11,399 nt of DNA from DASSHC01 sp035693105 (GCA_035693105.1 DASSHC010000001.1:1-11399); one strand, 5' to 3'. Shown: positions 1 through 6,322, counted from the first letter of the stretch. Program-made: numbers and translations. Notes: generated by a model not told the origin, from the letters alone.

Positions 1-32
1 CGACCACCGTCGTCGCCCGCCACATTCCCACC

Positions 33-62
33 CCTGTCATCCCGAGCGCAGTCGAGGGATCC
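33..62 (+). repeat. 30-nt intergenic repeat, copy A
   Basis: Reads CCTGTCATCCCGAG followed by CGCAGTCGAGGGATCC. It is identical over 30 nt to the copy at 5571-5600, and its reverse complement occurs at 5485-5514 with one change. ATCCC and GGGAT form short inverted arms with a 12-nt loop, so each copy can fold weakly. It lies outside any supported gene, downstream of the TetR-family gene that ends at 163. I recognise this as a type of short dispersed intergenic repeat common in some high-GC genomes; the function is unknown. I see no gene in the rest of 1-162. Confidence 0.8.
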
Positions 63-162
63 AAGCGGCAGATGCTGGCAAACGAGCTCGATCGCCACCG
101 CGACTCGCCCACGTACTTCCGTTTCAAAATGCTAGGTGAGGGTGCGCGAGGGCTCGCCCGGA

Positions 163-753
163 CTACGCGTCGTCGGCCGCGATGCCGTGGAGCACGATCG
201 AGGTGATCAGCCGTGCGGCGGCGGCGGGATCGGACGGGATCTGGACCAGCGACTGGCTGAGCGAGGGCATGACCGCCGCGACCAGGGTGTGGAAGAAGAG
301 GAAGGCGCCGAGCCGGGGTGAGATGTCGCGGATCTCGCCCTGGGCCGCGGCGCGCTCGAAGAGCCCGGCGAGCGTGGCCACGAAGGCGTCGAGTTCCTCA
401 TGCACCTCGGTGTGCCGGCTGTCGGGCACATGCTGCTTGAAATCCACCATGATGCGCACCACGTCGGGGCTGAGCTGCGCGATGTAGCTGTGGGCCAGGC
501 GCTCCAGGATCTCGCCTAGCGACCCGCCGCGCGCGATCTCGCGCGCGAAGCCCTGGCGCTGGCGCGTCATCTCGCGCACGACCACCTGGGCGAAGAGGTC
601 GTCTTTGTCGCGGAAATGGTAGTAGAGGGCCGCCTTGGTCAGGCCGACGGCGTCGGCGATCTGCTGCATCGACACCTCGGCATAGCCGCGAGCGAAGAAG
701 AGCTCGCGTGCCGACTGCAGAACGCGCTCACGTCCGCTGGTCGCGACGATCAT
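163..753 (-). CDS. TetR/AcrR-family transcriptional repressor
   Basis: A 196-residue DNA-binding repressor, the usual TetR size. The N-terminal helix-turn-helix is plain: residues 8-24 form the first helix (RERVLQSARELFFARGY), followed by the HTH at about 27-47 (SMQQIADAVGLTKAALYYHF) and the family-typical KDDLF. The C-terminal ligand-binding part (about 60-196) is all helical and too diverged to name a ligand. The open frame extends to a GTG at 798, but the ATG at 753 puts the HTH at the normal distance from the N-terminus and has the purine-rich GAGACGAG just upstream, so I chose it. The gene is divergent from an ABC exporter operon whose promoter carries two matching inverted repeats, so it most likely represses that operon and is released by an exported compound. 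It could also be autoregulatory. Family assignment is firm; target and inducer are inferred. Confidence 0.93.
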   Translation of the reverse strand: MIVATSGRERVLQSARELFFARGYAEVSMQQIADAVGLTKAALYYHFRDKDDLFAQVVVREMTRQRQGFAREIARGGSLGEILERLAHSYIAQLSPDVVRIMVDFKQHVPDSRHTEVHEELDAFVATLAGLFERAAAQGEIRDISPRLGAFLFFHTLVAAVMPSLSQSLVQIPSDPAAAARLITSIVLHGIAADDA

Positions 754-817
754 CGTCTCGTCTCGATCTAGCTGGCGCTCGCCGCCCAGCCCCGGCACGT
801 ACGAGCACGCGCAGGGG

Positions 818-846
818 TTGACAACGGCGTCACCGCCCGTTAGAGT
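818..846 (+). promoter_or_regulatory. Sigma-70-type promoter of the ABC exporter operon
   Basis: TTGACA (818-823), a 17-nt spacer and TAGAGT (841-846) match the housekeeping promoter consensus (6/6 and 4/6). Transcription would start near 853, inside the first operator at 848-863, which fits simple steric repression by the divergently encoded TetR-family protein. The leader to the ATG at 966 would be about 110 nt and contains the second operator and a small hairpin, CCGCTC (872-877) paired with GAGCGG (884-889). Confidence 0.75.
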
Positions 847-847
847 A

Positions 848-863
848 CTTACCGACCGGTTAG
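848..863. promoter_or_regulatory. Probable TetR-family operator O1
   Basis: CTTACCGACCGGTTAG is an imperfect 16-bp inverted repeat fitting CTNACCGNNCGGTNAG. The same consensus recurs at 907-922. It starts one base after the -10 hexamer and covers the predicted start of transcription. A CCGACCG core repeats at 868-874, and a degenerate half-site (CCCGTTAG) lies at 836-843. Binding by the neighbouring repressor is inferred from symmetry, position and repetition. Confidence 0.72.
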
Positions 864-906
864 TTAGCCGACCGCTCCCCCAAGAGCGGCCGTCGCCACC
901 AGTCTA

Positions 907-922
907 CTTACCGGGCGGTCAG
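907..922. promoter_or_regulatory. Probable TetR-family operator O2
   Basis: CTTACCGGGCGGTCAG is an inverted repeat fitting the same CTNACCGNNCGGTNAG consensus as the site at 848-863. The two centres are 59 bp apart. It lies in the leader of the ABC operon, about 45 nt before the start codon, so it may act as a roadblock, support looping with the first site, or control the divergent repressor gene. Confidence 0.68.
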
Positions 923-965
923 CACGTCAAGCCTCTGGCCGCTCCACCCGGTAGCGGGAGGCCGA

Positions 966-1991
966 ATGAGCAACAACGGACTCGCCGTCGTCGCCGAAGA
1001 TCTGCGCAAGCACTTCGGCGCGACGCAGGCGCTGCGCGGCGTCGATCTCGCCATCCCCCAGGGGAGCATCCTGGCGGTGCTCGGCCCCAACGGCGCCGGT
1101 AAGACCACCGCCGTGCGCATCCTCTCGACCCTCTTGAAAGCCGACTCCGGCCACGCCGAGGTCGCCGGCTTCGACGTGGCGCGCGAGCCGGACGAAGTGC
1201 GCCGCCGCATCGGCCTGACCGGCCAGGACGCGGCGCTCGACGAGTTTCTTACTGGGCGCGAGAACCTGGAGATGATCGGCCGGCTCTACCACCTGCCGCG
1301 CGCGGTGGTGCGCCGCCGCGCGCTCGAACTGCTGGAGCGCTTCGATCTGACCGATGCCGGCTCACGCATGGTCAAGACCTACTCCGGCGGCATGCGCCGG
1401 CGCCTCGATCTGGCCGCCAGCTTGATCGCCGCGCCGCCCGTGCTCTTCCTCGACGAGCCGACTACCGGGCTCGACCCGCGCAGCCGGCTGGGGATGTGGG
1501 ACTTGATCCAGGAGCTGGTGGCCGGCGGCACCACGCTGCTCTTGACCACGCAGTACCTGGAGGAGGCCGACCACCTGGCGCACCAGATCGCGGTCATCGA
1601 CCACGGCTTGGTGATCGCCCGCGGCACGGCCGACGAGCTGAAGACGCAGGTCGGCGGCGAGCGCCTGATCCTGACCCTGGCGCCGGGCAGCGACCTGCCG
1701 GCCGCGGCGCGCGTGCTCGATCACCTGGCGGTCGGCCCGCTCCAGCTCGACGAGCCGCAGGTGCGCCTGGTGGTGCCGGTCGTCGCCGCCTCGGGGCTGC
1801 TGACGCGGGCCGTGCGCGAGCTGGATGCGATCGGGATCGCGGTCGACGACCTGCAGCTCCACCGTCCGACCCTGGACGATGTCTTCCTGACTTTGACCGG
1901 GCACGCGGCCGAGGACGCGGGCGAGAACGGTGAACCGGGCGAGCCGGCGCCCGAGGCGGTTGACGAGCGGATGGAGGTTGGGGCGGCATGA
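966..1991 (+). CDS. ABC exporter ATP-binding protein, DrrA-like
   Basis: The 341-residue nucleotide-binding subunit of an ABC-2-type exporter. All motifs are present: Walker A GPNGAGKTT (40-48), Q-loop Gln87, signature YSGGMRRRLDLA (139-150), Walker B VLFLDEP (159-165) and the D-loop region GLD (168-170). The switch position is Gln196 in TTQYLEEAD rather than histidine, which is the usual state of the DrrA (daunorubicin/doxorubicin resistance) subfamily. Residues from about 215 form the extra C-terminal domain of that subfamily, and the last ~30 residues are an acidic, probably disordered tail. The ATG at 966 has GGGAGG (956-961) four bases upstream. The stop overlaps the permease start (ATGA, 1988-1991), indicating translational coupling. 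It should power export of a hydrophobic drug, glycolipid or similar compound; the substrate cannot be read from sequence. Confidence 0.95.
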   Translation: MSNNGLAVVAEDLRKHFGATQALRGVDLAIPQGSILAVLGPNGAGKTTAVRILSTLLKADSGHAEVAGFDVAREPDEVRRRIGLTGQDAALDEFLTGRENLEMIGRLYHLPRAVVRRRALELLERFDLTDAGSRMVKTYSGGMRRRLDLAASLIAAPPVLFLDEPTTGLDPRSRLGMWDLIQELVAGGTTLLLTTQYLEEADHLAHQIAVIDHGLVIARGTADELKTQVGGERLILTLAPGSDLPAAARVLDHLAVGPLQLDEPQVRLVVPVVAASGLLTRAVRELDAIGIAVDDLQLHRPTLDDVFLTLTGHAAEDAGENGEPGEPAPEAVDERMEVGAA

Positions 1992-2809
1992 GCATCACCG
2001 CGCTTGAGGGAACGAGCCGGGCGCAACCGAGCGCCGGGCGGCGGCTGGTCTGGACGATCGAGGATGCGCTGACCATGGTCAAGCGCAACCTGCTGCATAT
2101 CCCGCGCAACCCGGAGCTGTTGCTGGATGTCACGGTGCAGCCGATCATCTTCGTGCTCCTCTTCCGCTATGTCTTCGGCGGCGCGATCAACGTCCCCGGC
2201 GGAAGCTACGTGAACTACCTGATGGCCGGCATCTTCGTGCAGACGATCGTCTTCTCCTCGCTGGCGACCGGCATCTTTCTCGCCAATGACATGCAGAAGG
2301 GGCTGATCGACCGCTTTCGCTCGCTGCCGATGGCCCGCTCGGCGGTGCTGGCCGGGCGCACGCTGACCGACCTGCTGCGCGGCCTGCTGGCGGTCATCAT
2401 CATGCTGGTGGTCGGCATCCTGGTCGGTTTCCGCCCGGCCGGCGGTGTCGACGGCTGGCTGGCTGGCCTGGGCCTGCTGCTGCTCTTCGGCTTCGCGCTG
2501 GCCTGGGTGGGCGTCACGGCGGGTGTCCTGCTGCGCAGCCCGGAGTCGGTGCAAGCGGCCATGTTCGTGGCGGTCTTCCCGCTCACCTTCGCCAGCAGCG
2601 CCTTCGTGCCGACCGCGACGATGCCGCACTGGCTGCGGGCCTTCGCGGCCAACCAGCCGATGACGCTGGTGGTCAACGCCATCCGCGACTTCACCCTCGG
2701 CCAGCCCGCCGGCGCGACCGCCTGGGAGGCGCTGGCCTGGACCATCGGCATCGTGGTGATCTTCGCCCCGCTCTCGGTGGCGCTCTACCAGCGCAAGGGC
2801 CTGAGCTAG
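1988..2809 (+). CDS. ABC-2-type exporter permease, DrrB-like
   Basis: The 273-residue membrane subunit that pairs with the ATPase encoded just upstream; the two genes share ATGA. Six hydrophobic spans are visible at about 46-64, 78-98, 128-148, 156-181, 190-207 and 248-267, the standard ABC-2 layout. The stretch DRFRSLPMARSAVLAGRT (about 108-124) is the conserved cytosolic segment of DrrB-type permeases that contacts the ATPase, and the PTATMPHWLRAFAANQPMT region (208-226) is the usual loop between spans 5 and 6. Two copies of each subunit would form the working exporter in the cytoplasmic membrane. Expression should follow the TetR-controlled promoter at 818-846. The last gene of the operon: two hairpins follow at 2818-2838 and 2862-2894. 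Confidence 0.93.
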   Translation: MSITALEGTSRAQPSAGRRLVWTIEDALTMVKRNLLHIPRNPELLLDVTVQPIIFVLLFRYVFGGAINVPGGSYVNYLMAGIFVQTIVFSSLATGIFLANDMQKGLIDRFRSLPMARSAVLAGRTLTDLLRGLLAVIIMLVVGILVGFRPAGGVDGWLAGLGLLLLFGFALAWVGVTAGVLLRSPESVQAAMFVAVFPLTFASSAFVPTATMPHWLRAFAANQPMTLVVNAIRDFTLGQPAGATAWEALAWTIGIVVIFAPLSVALYQRKGLS

Positions 2810-2817
2810 GCGCGCGA

Positions 2818-2838
2818 AGCCAGCTTGTCGTCCTGGCT
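2818..2838 (+). terminator. Small hairpin after the exporter operon
   Basis: AGCCAG (2818-2823) and CTGGCT (2833-2838) form a perfect 6-bp stem with a 9-nt loop, starting 9 nt after the permease stop codon. There is no U-run after it, so intrinsic termination is only a possibility; it may equally be a 3' end stabiliser. Confidence 0.3.
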
Positions 2839-2861
2839 CATGGAGATTCGGCGTAGTTGGT

Positions 2862-2894
2862 GGACGGATCCTTCGACAAGCTCGGAATCCGTCC
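2862..2894 (+). repeat. Palindromic intergenic hairpin related to the 30-nt repeat
   Basis: GGACGGAT (2862-2869) pairs perfectly with ATCCGTCC (2887-2894); CC at 2870-2871 can add pairs with GG at 2884-2885 around a bulged A. The loop reads TTCGACAAGCTC. The GGATCC-TTCGAC-AAGCTC-GGA core is a cousin of the GGATCC-CTCGAC-TGCGCTC-GGGA repeat at 5485-5514. It may also end the exporter operon transcript. I see no gene between 2810 and 3009. Confidence 0.5.
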
Positions 2895-2959
2895 TCACAC
2901 GGCGTCCAACGCGTTCGACAGGCCACCCTCCAGCCGGCACCGATGACTAGCACGTGCCA

Positions 2960-2988
2960 TTGCCGCGCCGCCGCCCGCGGCGTATAGT
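2960..2988 (+). promoter_or_regulatory. Predicted promoter of the methyltransferase gene
   Basis: TTGCCG (2960-2965), a 17-nt spacer and TATAGT (2983-2988) resemble a housekeeping promoter (4/6 and 5/6 matches). The predicted start near 2995 leaves a leader of about 15 nt that is mostly the ribosome binding site GGGGGAAG (3001-3008). Confidence 0.55.
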
Positions 2989-3009
2989 GCGCGGCATCAG
3001 GGGGGAAGC

Positions 3010-3615
3010 ATGATGGCGCTCAAGCGGTATGGTGTTCGAGCGCGCGAGGTCAGCCCGTGGCTGGATCGCTTCGACGAGGTGTTCCAACCCGGCCCGCGCA
3101 CGTTGGAGCTGGGCTGCGGCCTCGGCCACGACGCGGGCGATCTGGGCGCCGTCGGGCTCAAGGTCGTGGCGCTCGACTGCGAGCGGGCGCGGGTGGCGCT
3201 GGCGCGGGAGGAAGCGCCAACCGCCGCGCTGCTGGTGGCGGACCTGGCGCGTTCGCTGCCTTTCCCCGGGGGCGCCTTCGACCTGGTCGTCGCCAGCCTG
3301 TCGCTGCACTACTTCGATCAGGCCAGCACCGGGCGGATCGTGACCGAGATCGCGCGCGTGCTGCGCCCGGAAGGGCAGCTCCTCTGCCGGGTCAACGCGA
3401 TCGGCGACGTCCTCCACCGCTACGGGCAGGGGATCGAGCTGGAGCCGGGGCTGTTCGAGGTGACACCGGGGCGCACCAAGCGCTTCTTCACGCCGGAGTC
3501 GCTGGCCGCGTTCCTCCAGCCCAGCTTCGCGATCAGTGAGCTTATGCCCCGGCTCGCCTGGACCGAGCAGGGCGAGAAGCGTACGCTGGAGTGCCTGGCG
3601 CGCCGGCGCGATTGA
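3010..3615 (+). CDS. Class I SAM-dependent methyltransferase (Methyltransf_11 type)
   Basis: A 201-residue methyltransferase of the small Rossmann-fold type. The SAM-binding motif I is LELGCGLGHDAGDL (32-45), the acidic residue that holds the SAM ribose is Asp56 in VVALDC, Asp78 in VADL fits the adenine-contacting position, and the post-motif strand is FDLVVASLSLHYFD (90-103). The C-terminal half (about 110-200) holds the substrate pocket; ARVLRPEGQLLCRVN is the usual strand before it. The substrate cannot be deduced. The start at 3010 has GGGGGAAG directly upstream; a second ATG at 3013 is equally usable. It seems to be a single-gene unit: a promoter lies just before it, and it runs into the oppositely oriented XRE gene with 14 nt between stop codons, so the two transcripts probably overlap at their 3' ends. 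Confidence 0.9.
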   Translation: MMALKRYGVRAREVSPWLDRFDEVFQPGPRTLELGCGLGHDAGDLGAVGLKVVALDCERARVALAREEAPTAALLVADLARSLPFPGGAFDLVVASLSLHYFDQASTGRIVTEIARVLRPEGQLLCRVNAIGDVLHRYGQGIELEPGLFEVTPGRTKRFFTPESLAAFLQPSFAISELMPRLAWTEQGEKRTLECLARRRD

Positions 3616-3629
3616 GGCGTGGCCTCCGC

Positions 3630-4103
3630 TCAGTCCTCCTGCGGCTCGGCGCGGCGGTTCCGGCTGCCGCTTCGGTTGGCCTGCGCCTTACCGGACGTGC
3701 CGTTCTCGCCGCCGGACACCGGCGGGTTCAACTGCTCCAGAAATTCCAGCAGCGCCTCGCGCGCCGCTAGGCTCAGGTTGAAGAGCTCGGGCCAGATCGC
3801 GCGGGGGAGCGACGTGCGGCCGAGGGCCTGCTCCAGTCGCTGGTCGATCTCGGTCGCCGTCTTCTCGGTCTCGACGAAGAACCCGATATCGACGCCGAGA
3901 ACCTGCGCCAGCCGGTAGAGAAGCGTGAACGATGGAACGCTCTTGCCTTTCTCTAACCGTGACAGATAGGACACCGAGATCCCCGTCTGCTGGGCGAGAT
4001 CCGAGAGCGAGAGGTGATGCTCCTGGCGCAGGGTGCGAATGGCCGGACCGATTCGTTGGCGGGTTTCGTTGGGCGGGGTCGCAGTGTCTTCCGAGGATGC
4101 CAT
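3630..4103 (-). CDS. XRE-family helix-turn-helix regulator
   Basis: A 157-residue soluble regulator (162 if the upstream ATG at 4118 is used). Numbered from the ATG at 4118, residues 23-81 are a clear Cro/C1-type HTH: IGPAIRTLRQEHHLSLSDL, then AQQTGISVSYLSRLEKGK and PSFTLLYRLAQVLGVDIGFF. The rest (about 85-162) has two helical stretches, including LAAREALLEFLEQL, and a charged, Gly/Asn/Arg-rich tail; there is no cupin or peptidase domain. I chose the ATG at 4103 because GGAG sits nine bases before it, while the ATG at 4118 has no visible ribosome binding site. It is divergent from pyrD and preceded by overlapping inverted repeats (4127-4149), which suggest autoregulation. Whether it also controls pyrD or the convergent methyltransferase gene is unknown. 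Confidence 0.88.
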   Translation of the reverse strand: MASSEDTATPPNETRQRIGPAIRTLRQEHHLSLSDLAQQTGISVSYLSRLEKGKSVPSFTLLYRLAQVLGVDIGFFVETEKTATEIDQRLEQALGRTSLPRAIWPELFNLSLAAREALLEFLEQLNPPVSGGENGTSGKAQANRSGSRNRRAEPQED

Positions 4104-4126
4104 CGCTGCCAACTCCATTCTGCCGG

Positions 4127-4149
4127 ACAGGTCAGCGCCTGTGCTGACC
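4127..4149. promoter_or_regulatory. Overlapping inverted repeats upstream of the XRE gene
   Basis: GGTCAGC (4130-4136) and GCTGACC (4143-4149) are a perfect 7-bp inverted repeat with a 6-nt spacer. ACAGG (4127-4131) and CCTGT (4138-4142) form a second one nested across it. The element lies between the predicted XRE transcription start (about 4175, minus strand) and its start codon. It could be the operator of the regulator or a leader hairpin with two exclusive folds. Confidence 0.5.
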
Positions 4150-4181
4150 GGCGAGATCGAATTCCCGCAAAGATATGACGT

Positions 4182-4211
4182 ACTCTAACGGTAAGGTGCG
4201 GGTTGTGTCAA
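4182..4211 (-). promoter_or_regulatory. Predicted promoter of the XRE gene
   Basis: On the minus strand TTGACA (4211-4206), an 18-nt spacer and TAGAGT (4187-4182) match the housekeeping consensus (6/6 and 4/6). The 12-mer CCGTTAGAGTAC around the -10 is shared with the exporter promoter at 837-848. The leader would be about 55-70 nt. Confidence 0.68.
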
Positions 4212-4279
4212 GCTGTTTTGCGAGATTCATGAAAAGCGACACCCCGCGGAGCGTGCGCGCCTGCCGGCCCGCTTTCGTC

Positions 4280-4285
4280 TAGAGT
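4280..4285 (+). promoter_or_regulatory. Possible -10 element of pyrD
   Basis: TAGAGT, within the octamer TAGAGTAC that also forms the -10 of two better promoters in this window. No acceptable -35 is found 16-18 nt upstream, so this is weak. If it is real, transcription begins near 4292, after the ATG at 4289, which supports the GTG start at 4349. Confidence 0.35.
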
Positions 4286-4348
4286 ACCATGCGCGCGGAG
4301 GCGCATCGTGGAGATTTCGTTGAGAACCAGGAGGAGAGGGACATCCGC

Positions 4349-5476
4349 GTGACCAGCCGCTATCGCTCGCAGCTCTACCCCGTGCTCGCCCGGCTCGACG
4401 CTGAGCGTTCCCACCGCCTGGCGCTCCGGTCACTGGCGACGGCAGAGCGAGCGCCGGGTGGCCTGCGCCTCCTGCGCCGCTTCGCCCCACCCCCCGATCC
4501 GCGCCTGCGGGTCGAGCGCTGGGGGCTCAGCTTCCCCAATCCGCTCGGGGTGGCGGCTGGGCTGGACAAGAACGCCGAAGCGGTGGCCGCGCTCTTCGCG
4601 CTCGGCTTCGGCGCGGTCGAGATCGGCACGGTCACGCCGCGCCCGCAGCCGGGGAATCCCGCGCCGCGCCTCTGGCGCTTCCCCGAGCAGCAGGCGCTGG
4701 TCAACGCGCTTGGCTTCCCGAGCGAGGGTGCGGCCGCGGTGCGCCGGCGCCTGGCCGGCCGCCGCTTCCCGGGTGTCGTCGGCGTCAACCTCGGCAAGAA
4801 CCGCGACACGCCGCCCGAGCGCGCCGTCGAGGACTACCTGGCCGTGCTCGAGGCGCTCTGGGATGTGGCCGGCTACCTCACGGTCAACGTGAGTTCCCCA
4901 AACACCCCTGGCCTGCGCGATCTACAGCGGCCGGAGGCGCTGCGTGCGCTGCTCGGCGCGGTGGTAGAGCACGACGCGCTGCTGGCGCGCCTCCACGGCG
5001 GCCGGCCCCACCCGGTGCTCGTCAAGCTGGCGCCCGACCTGGACGAGCGGCAGCTCGCCGACGCGCTTGAGAGCCTGACAGCAGCCGGCGCGGCGGGCGT
5101 GATCCTGGGCAACACGACCACCAGCCGCGCCGGGTTGCCGCCGGCGTCCCGCGAGCTGCCGGGCGGCGTCAGCGGCGCTCCACTGGGGGCGCGCAACCTC
5201 GAGCTGCTTGGCGCGGCGCGCCGGCTGGCGCCGGAGCTGCCGCTCGTGGCGGCGGGTGGCATCGACTCGGCCGCGGATGTCATCGCGCGCCTGCGGGCGG
5301 GCGCCGGCCTGGCGCAGCTCTACACCGGCTTCATCTACGGCGGCCCGGCGCTCCCCGGCGAGATCCTGGCGGGTTTGAGCGCCTTCATGGACCGGCACGG
5401 GTCGCGCTCGATCGGGGAGATCGAGGGTGCGGAGGCGCCGGTGATCGTGATGGCGAAGGAGGGCGGCGGGACGTAG
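4349..5476 (+). CDS. pyrD: Dihydroorotate dehydrogenase (quinone), class 2
   Basis: Oxidises dihydroorotate to orotate in pyrimidine synthesis, passing electrons through FMN to membrane quinone. From the GTG the protein has 375 residues. FMN and substrate motifs are AAGLDKNA (69-76), GTVTPRPQPGN (93-103), VNLGKN (146-151) and NVSSPNTPGLR (180-190), where Ser183 is the class 2 catalytic base. VLVKLAPDL carries the FMN-contacting lysine, and ILGNTTT, AAGGI and LYTGFIYGGP close the barrel. The N-terminal helical segment YPVLARLDAERSHRLALRSL is the membrane/quinone-binding extension that separates class 2 from class 1. The open frame runs up to an ATG at 4289, but AGGAGGAGAGGG (4329-4340) sits 8 nt before the GTG, and the usual family N-terminus begins just there. 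It stands alone, with no other pyr genes beside it. Confidence 0.95.
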   Translation: MTSRYRSQLYPVLARLDAERSHRLALRSLATAERAPGGLRLLRRFAPPPDPRLRVERWGLSFPNPLGVAAGLDKNAEAVAALFALGFGAVEIGTVTPRPQPGNPAPRLWRFPEQQALVNALGFPSEGAAAVRRRLAGRRFPGVVGVNLGKNRDTPPERAVEDYLAVLEALWDVAGYLTVNVSSPNTPGLRDLQRPEALRALLGAVVEHDALLARLHGGRPHPVLVKLAPDLDERQLADALESLTAAGAAGVILGNTTTSRAGLPPASRELPGGVSGAPLGARNLELLGAARRLAPELPLVAAGGIDSAADVIARLRAGAGLAQLYTGFIYGGPALPGEILAGLSAFMDRHGSRSIGEIEGAEAPVIVMAKEGGGT

Positions 5477-5484
5477 GGCAAGAC

Positions 5485-5514
5485 GGATCCCTCGACTGCG
5501 CTCGGGATGACCGG
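5485..5514 (-). repeat. 30-nt intergenic repeat, copy B (inverted)
   Basis: GGATCCCTCGACTG followed by CGCTCGGGATGACCGG is the reverse complement of the copies at 33-62 and 5571-5600 with one difference (ACAGG becomes ACCGG). It starts 8 nt after the pyrD stop. Together with the copy at 5571 it can form one long hairpin whose arms extend to about 32 nt. It may act as a two-way terminator between the convergent pyrD and GNAT genes. Confidence 0.75.
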
Positions 5515-5570
5515 GAGAGGGCTGCGGCCTGCCGGACGAGGCAATACGGAGTCGTACGCCCCGCATTAGC

Positions 5571-5600
5571 CCTGTCATCCCGAGCGCAGTCGAGGGATCC
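5571..5600 (+). repeat. 30-nt intergenic repeat, copy C
   Basis: Identical over 30 nt to the copy at 33-62, about 5.5 kb away, and inverted relative to the copy at 5485-5514, with 56 nt between the arms. The flanks GGGAGAGG (5513-5520) and CCTCTCCC (5603-5610) are also complementary. It lies 41 nt past the GNAT stop codon on that gene's strand. No gene is seen between 5477 and 5641. Confidence 0.8.
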
Positions 5601-5641
5601 GTCCTCTCCCAGCACTCAACATCGTCGTTGGGCGCCCACCC

Positions 5642-6253
5642 TCACTGATACTCCACCTCATCCGACAGAAGCGTCAGGCCGAGGCTGCGGGCCACGGCGG
5701 CCGAGGCGAGGTTGTCCGCCGTGTGGCTGTAGTAGGCGACCTTCCCCTGGCGCAGGGTAGCGGCGGCCCAGGAGGCGACGACCTGCCGGGCGTAGCCGCG
5801 CCGGCGATAGGCGGGGAGCGTCTCGACGCCGACCTCGGCGGCGCGCTCGCTCTCGGCCTCCGTGCGGGCGCGCGCCACGACTTCGCCGTCGACCAGGATG
5901 ACGTGCCGCCCATGTTGCACCACGACCTCGGGATACTCGTCCGGCGCCGGAGAACGCTCGATCACGTACCAGCGGACGCGCCAGATGTTGGCGAGCGGCG
6001 CGTCGCGCTCCAGAGCGGCGCGCACGGCTGCCTCGTCCTCGACAGCGCGTTCCGGGCCGAGCGCCAGGAGCCGGCGCCGCGTCGCCTCCGGCACGTCGTG
6101 GCGCAAGAAGCGAGCGAAGCCCCCCTGATAGCGGCTGACGACGAAGCGCGGGTGGCCGTCGGGATTGCTGCGCGGCGGGGGCAGCACGTCGCCGGCCGGC
6201 GCGATGCCGAACTCCATCTCCAGCTTCAGACGCACCAGCGCCGGGATGCCCAT
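5642..6253 (-). CDS. GNAT-family N-acetyltransferase
   Basis: A 203-residue acetyl-CoA-dependent acyltransferase. The GNAT core is C-terminal: the strand HVILVDGEVVARAR (117-130), then AEVGVETLPAYRRRGYARQV (139-158) with the pyrophosphate-binding R-x-x-G-x-A loop at 150-155, and NLASAAVARSLGL (181-193) as the final helix before the last strand. The first ~90 residues are specific to this protein and probably shape the acceptor site; the acceptor cannot be told. The open frame continues upstream for about 150 codons, but those residues are low-complexity Arg/Ser/Ala and overlap the next gene's region. The ATG at 6253 has GGAGG nine bases before it. A possible promoter on the minus strand is TTCGGT (6322-6317), 17 nt, GATAAT (6299-6294), which would start transcription downstream of the alternative ATG at 6295. 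Convergent with pyrD. Confidence 0.85.
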   Translation of the reverse strand: MGIPALVRLKLEMEFGIAPAGDVLPPPRSNPDGHPRFVVSRYQGGFARFLRHDVPEATRRRLLALGPERAVEDEAAVRAALERDAPLANIWRVRWYVIERSPAPDEYPEVVVQHGRHVILVDGEVVARARTEAESERAAEVGVETLPAYRRRGYARQVVASWAAATLRQGKVAYYSHTADNLASAAVARSLGLTLLSDEVEYQ

Positions 6254-6293
6254 CACCTGCTGCCTCCATTGTGCGTCAGCCTCGCTGGGAGCC

Positions 6294-6322
6294 ATTATCG
6301 CGCGGCCAGGGCGGGAACCGAA
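6294..6322 (-). promoter_or_regulatory. Possible promoter of the GNAT gene
   Basis: Minus strand GATAAT (6299-6294) matches the -10 consensus at 5/6; TTCGGT (6322-6317) at 17 nt is a poor -35. The predicted start near 6287 gives a leader of about 34 nt. The 6254-6425 stretch also holds TAGTAT (6338-6343, plus strand), a possible -10 for the divergent large gene without a good -35. Confidence 0.4.

Noticed and set aside
146..157. GCGA/TCGC hairpin after the TetR-family gene as a terminator
   Set aside because: Only a 4-bp stem with a tetraloop and no U-run next to it.
1564..1590. Missing switch histidine in the ABC ATPase (Gln196) as a sign of inactivation
   Set aside because: Glutamine in TTQYLEEAD is the usual form in DrrA-type proteins; all other motifs are intact.
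1721..2953. 410-residue open frame on the minus strand
   Set aside because: Antisense to the ABC exporter genes, low-complexity His/Gln/Arg composition.
4289..4348. ATG at 4289 as the pyrD start
   Set aside because: No ribosome binding site, and the first 20 residues do not fit the family; AGGAGGAGAGGG precedes the GTG at 4349.
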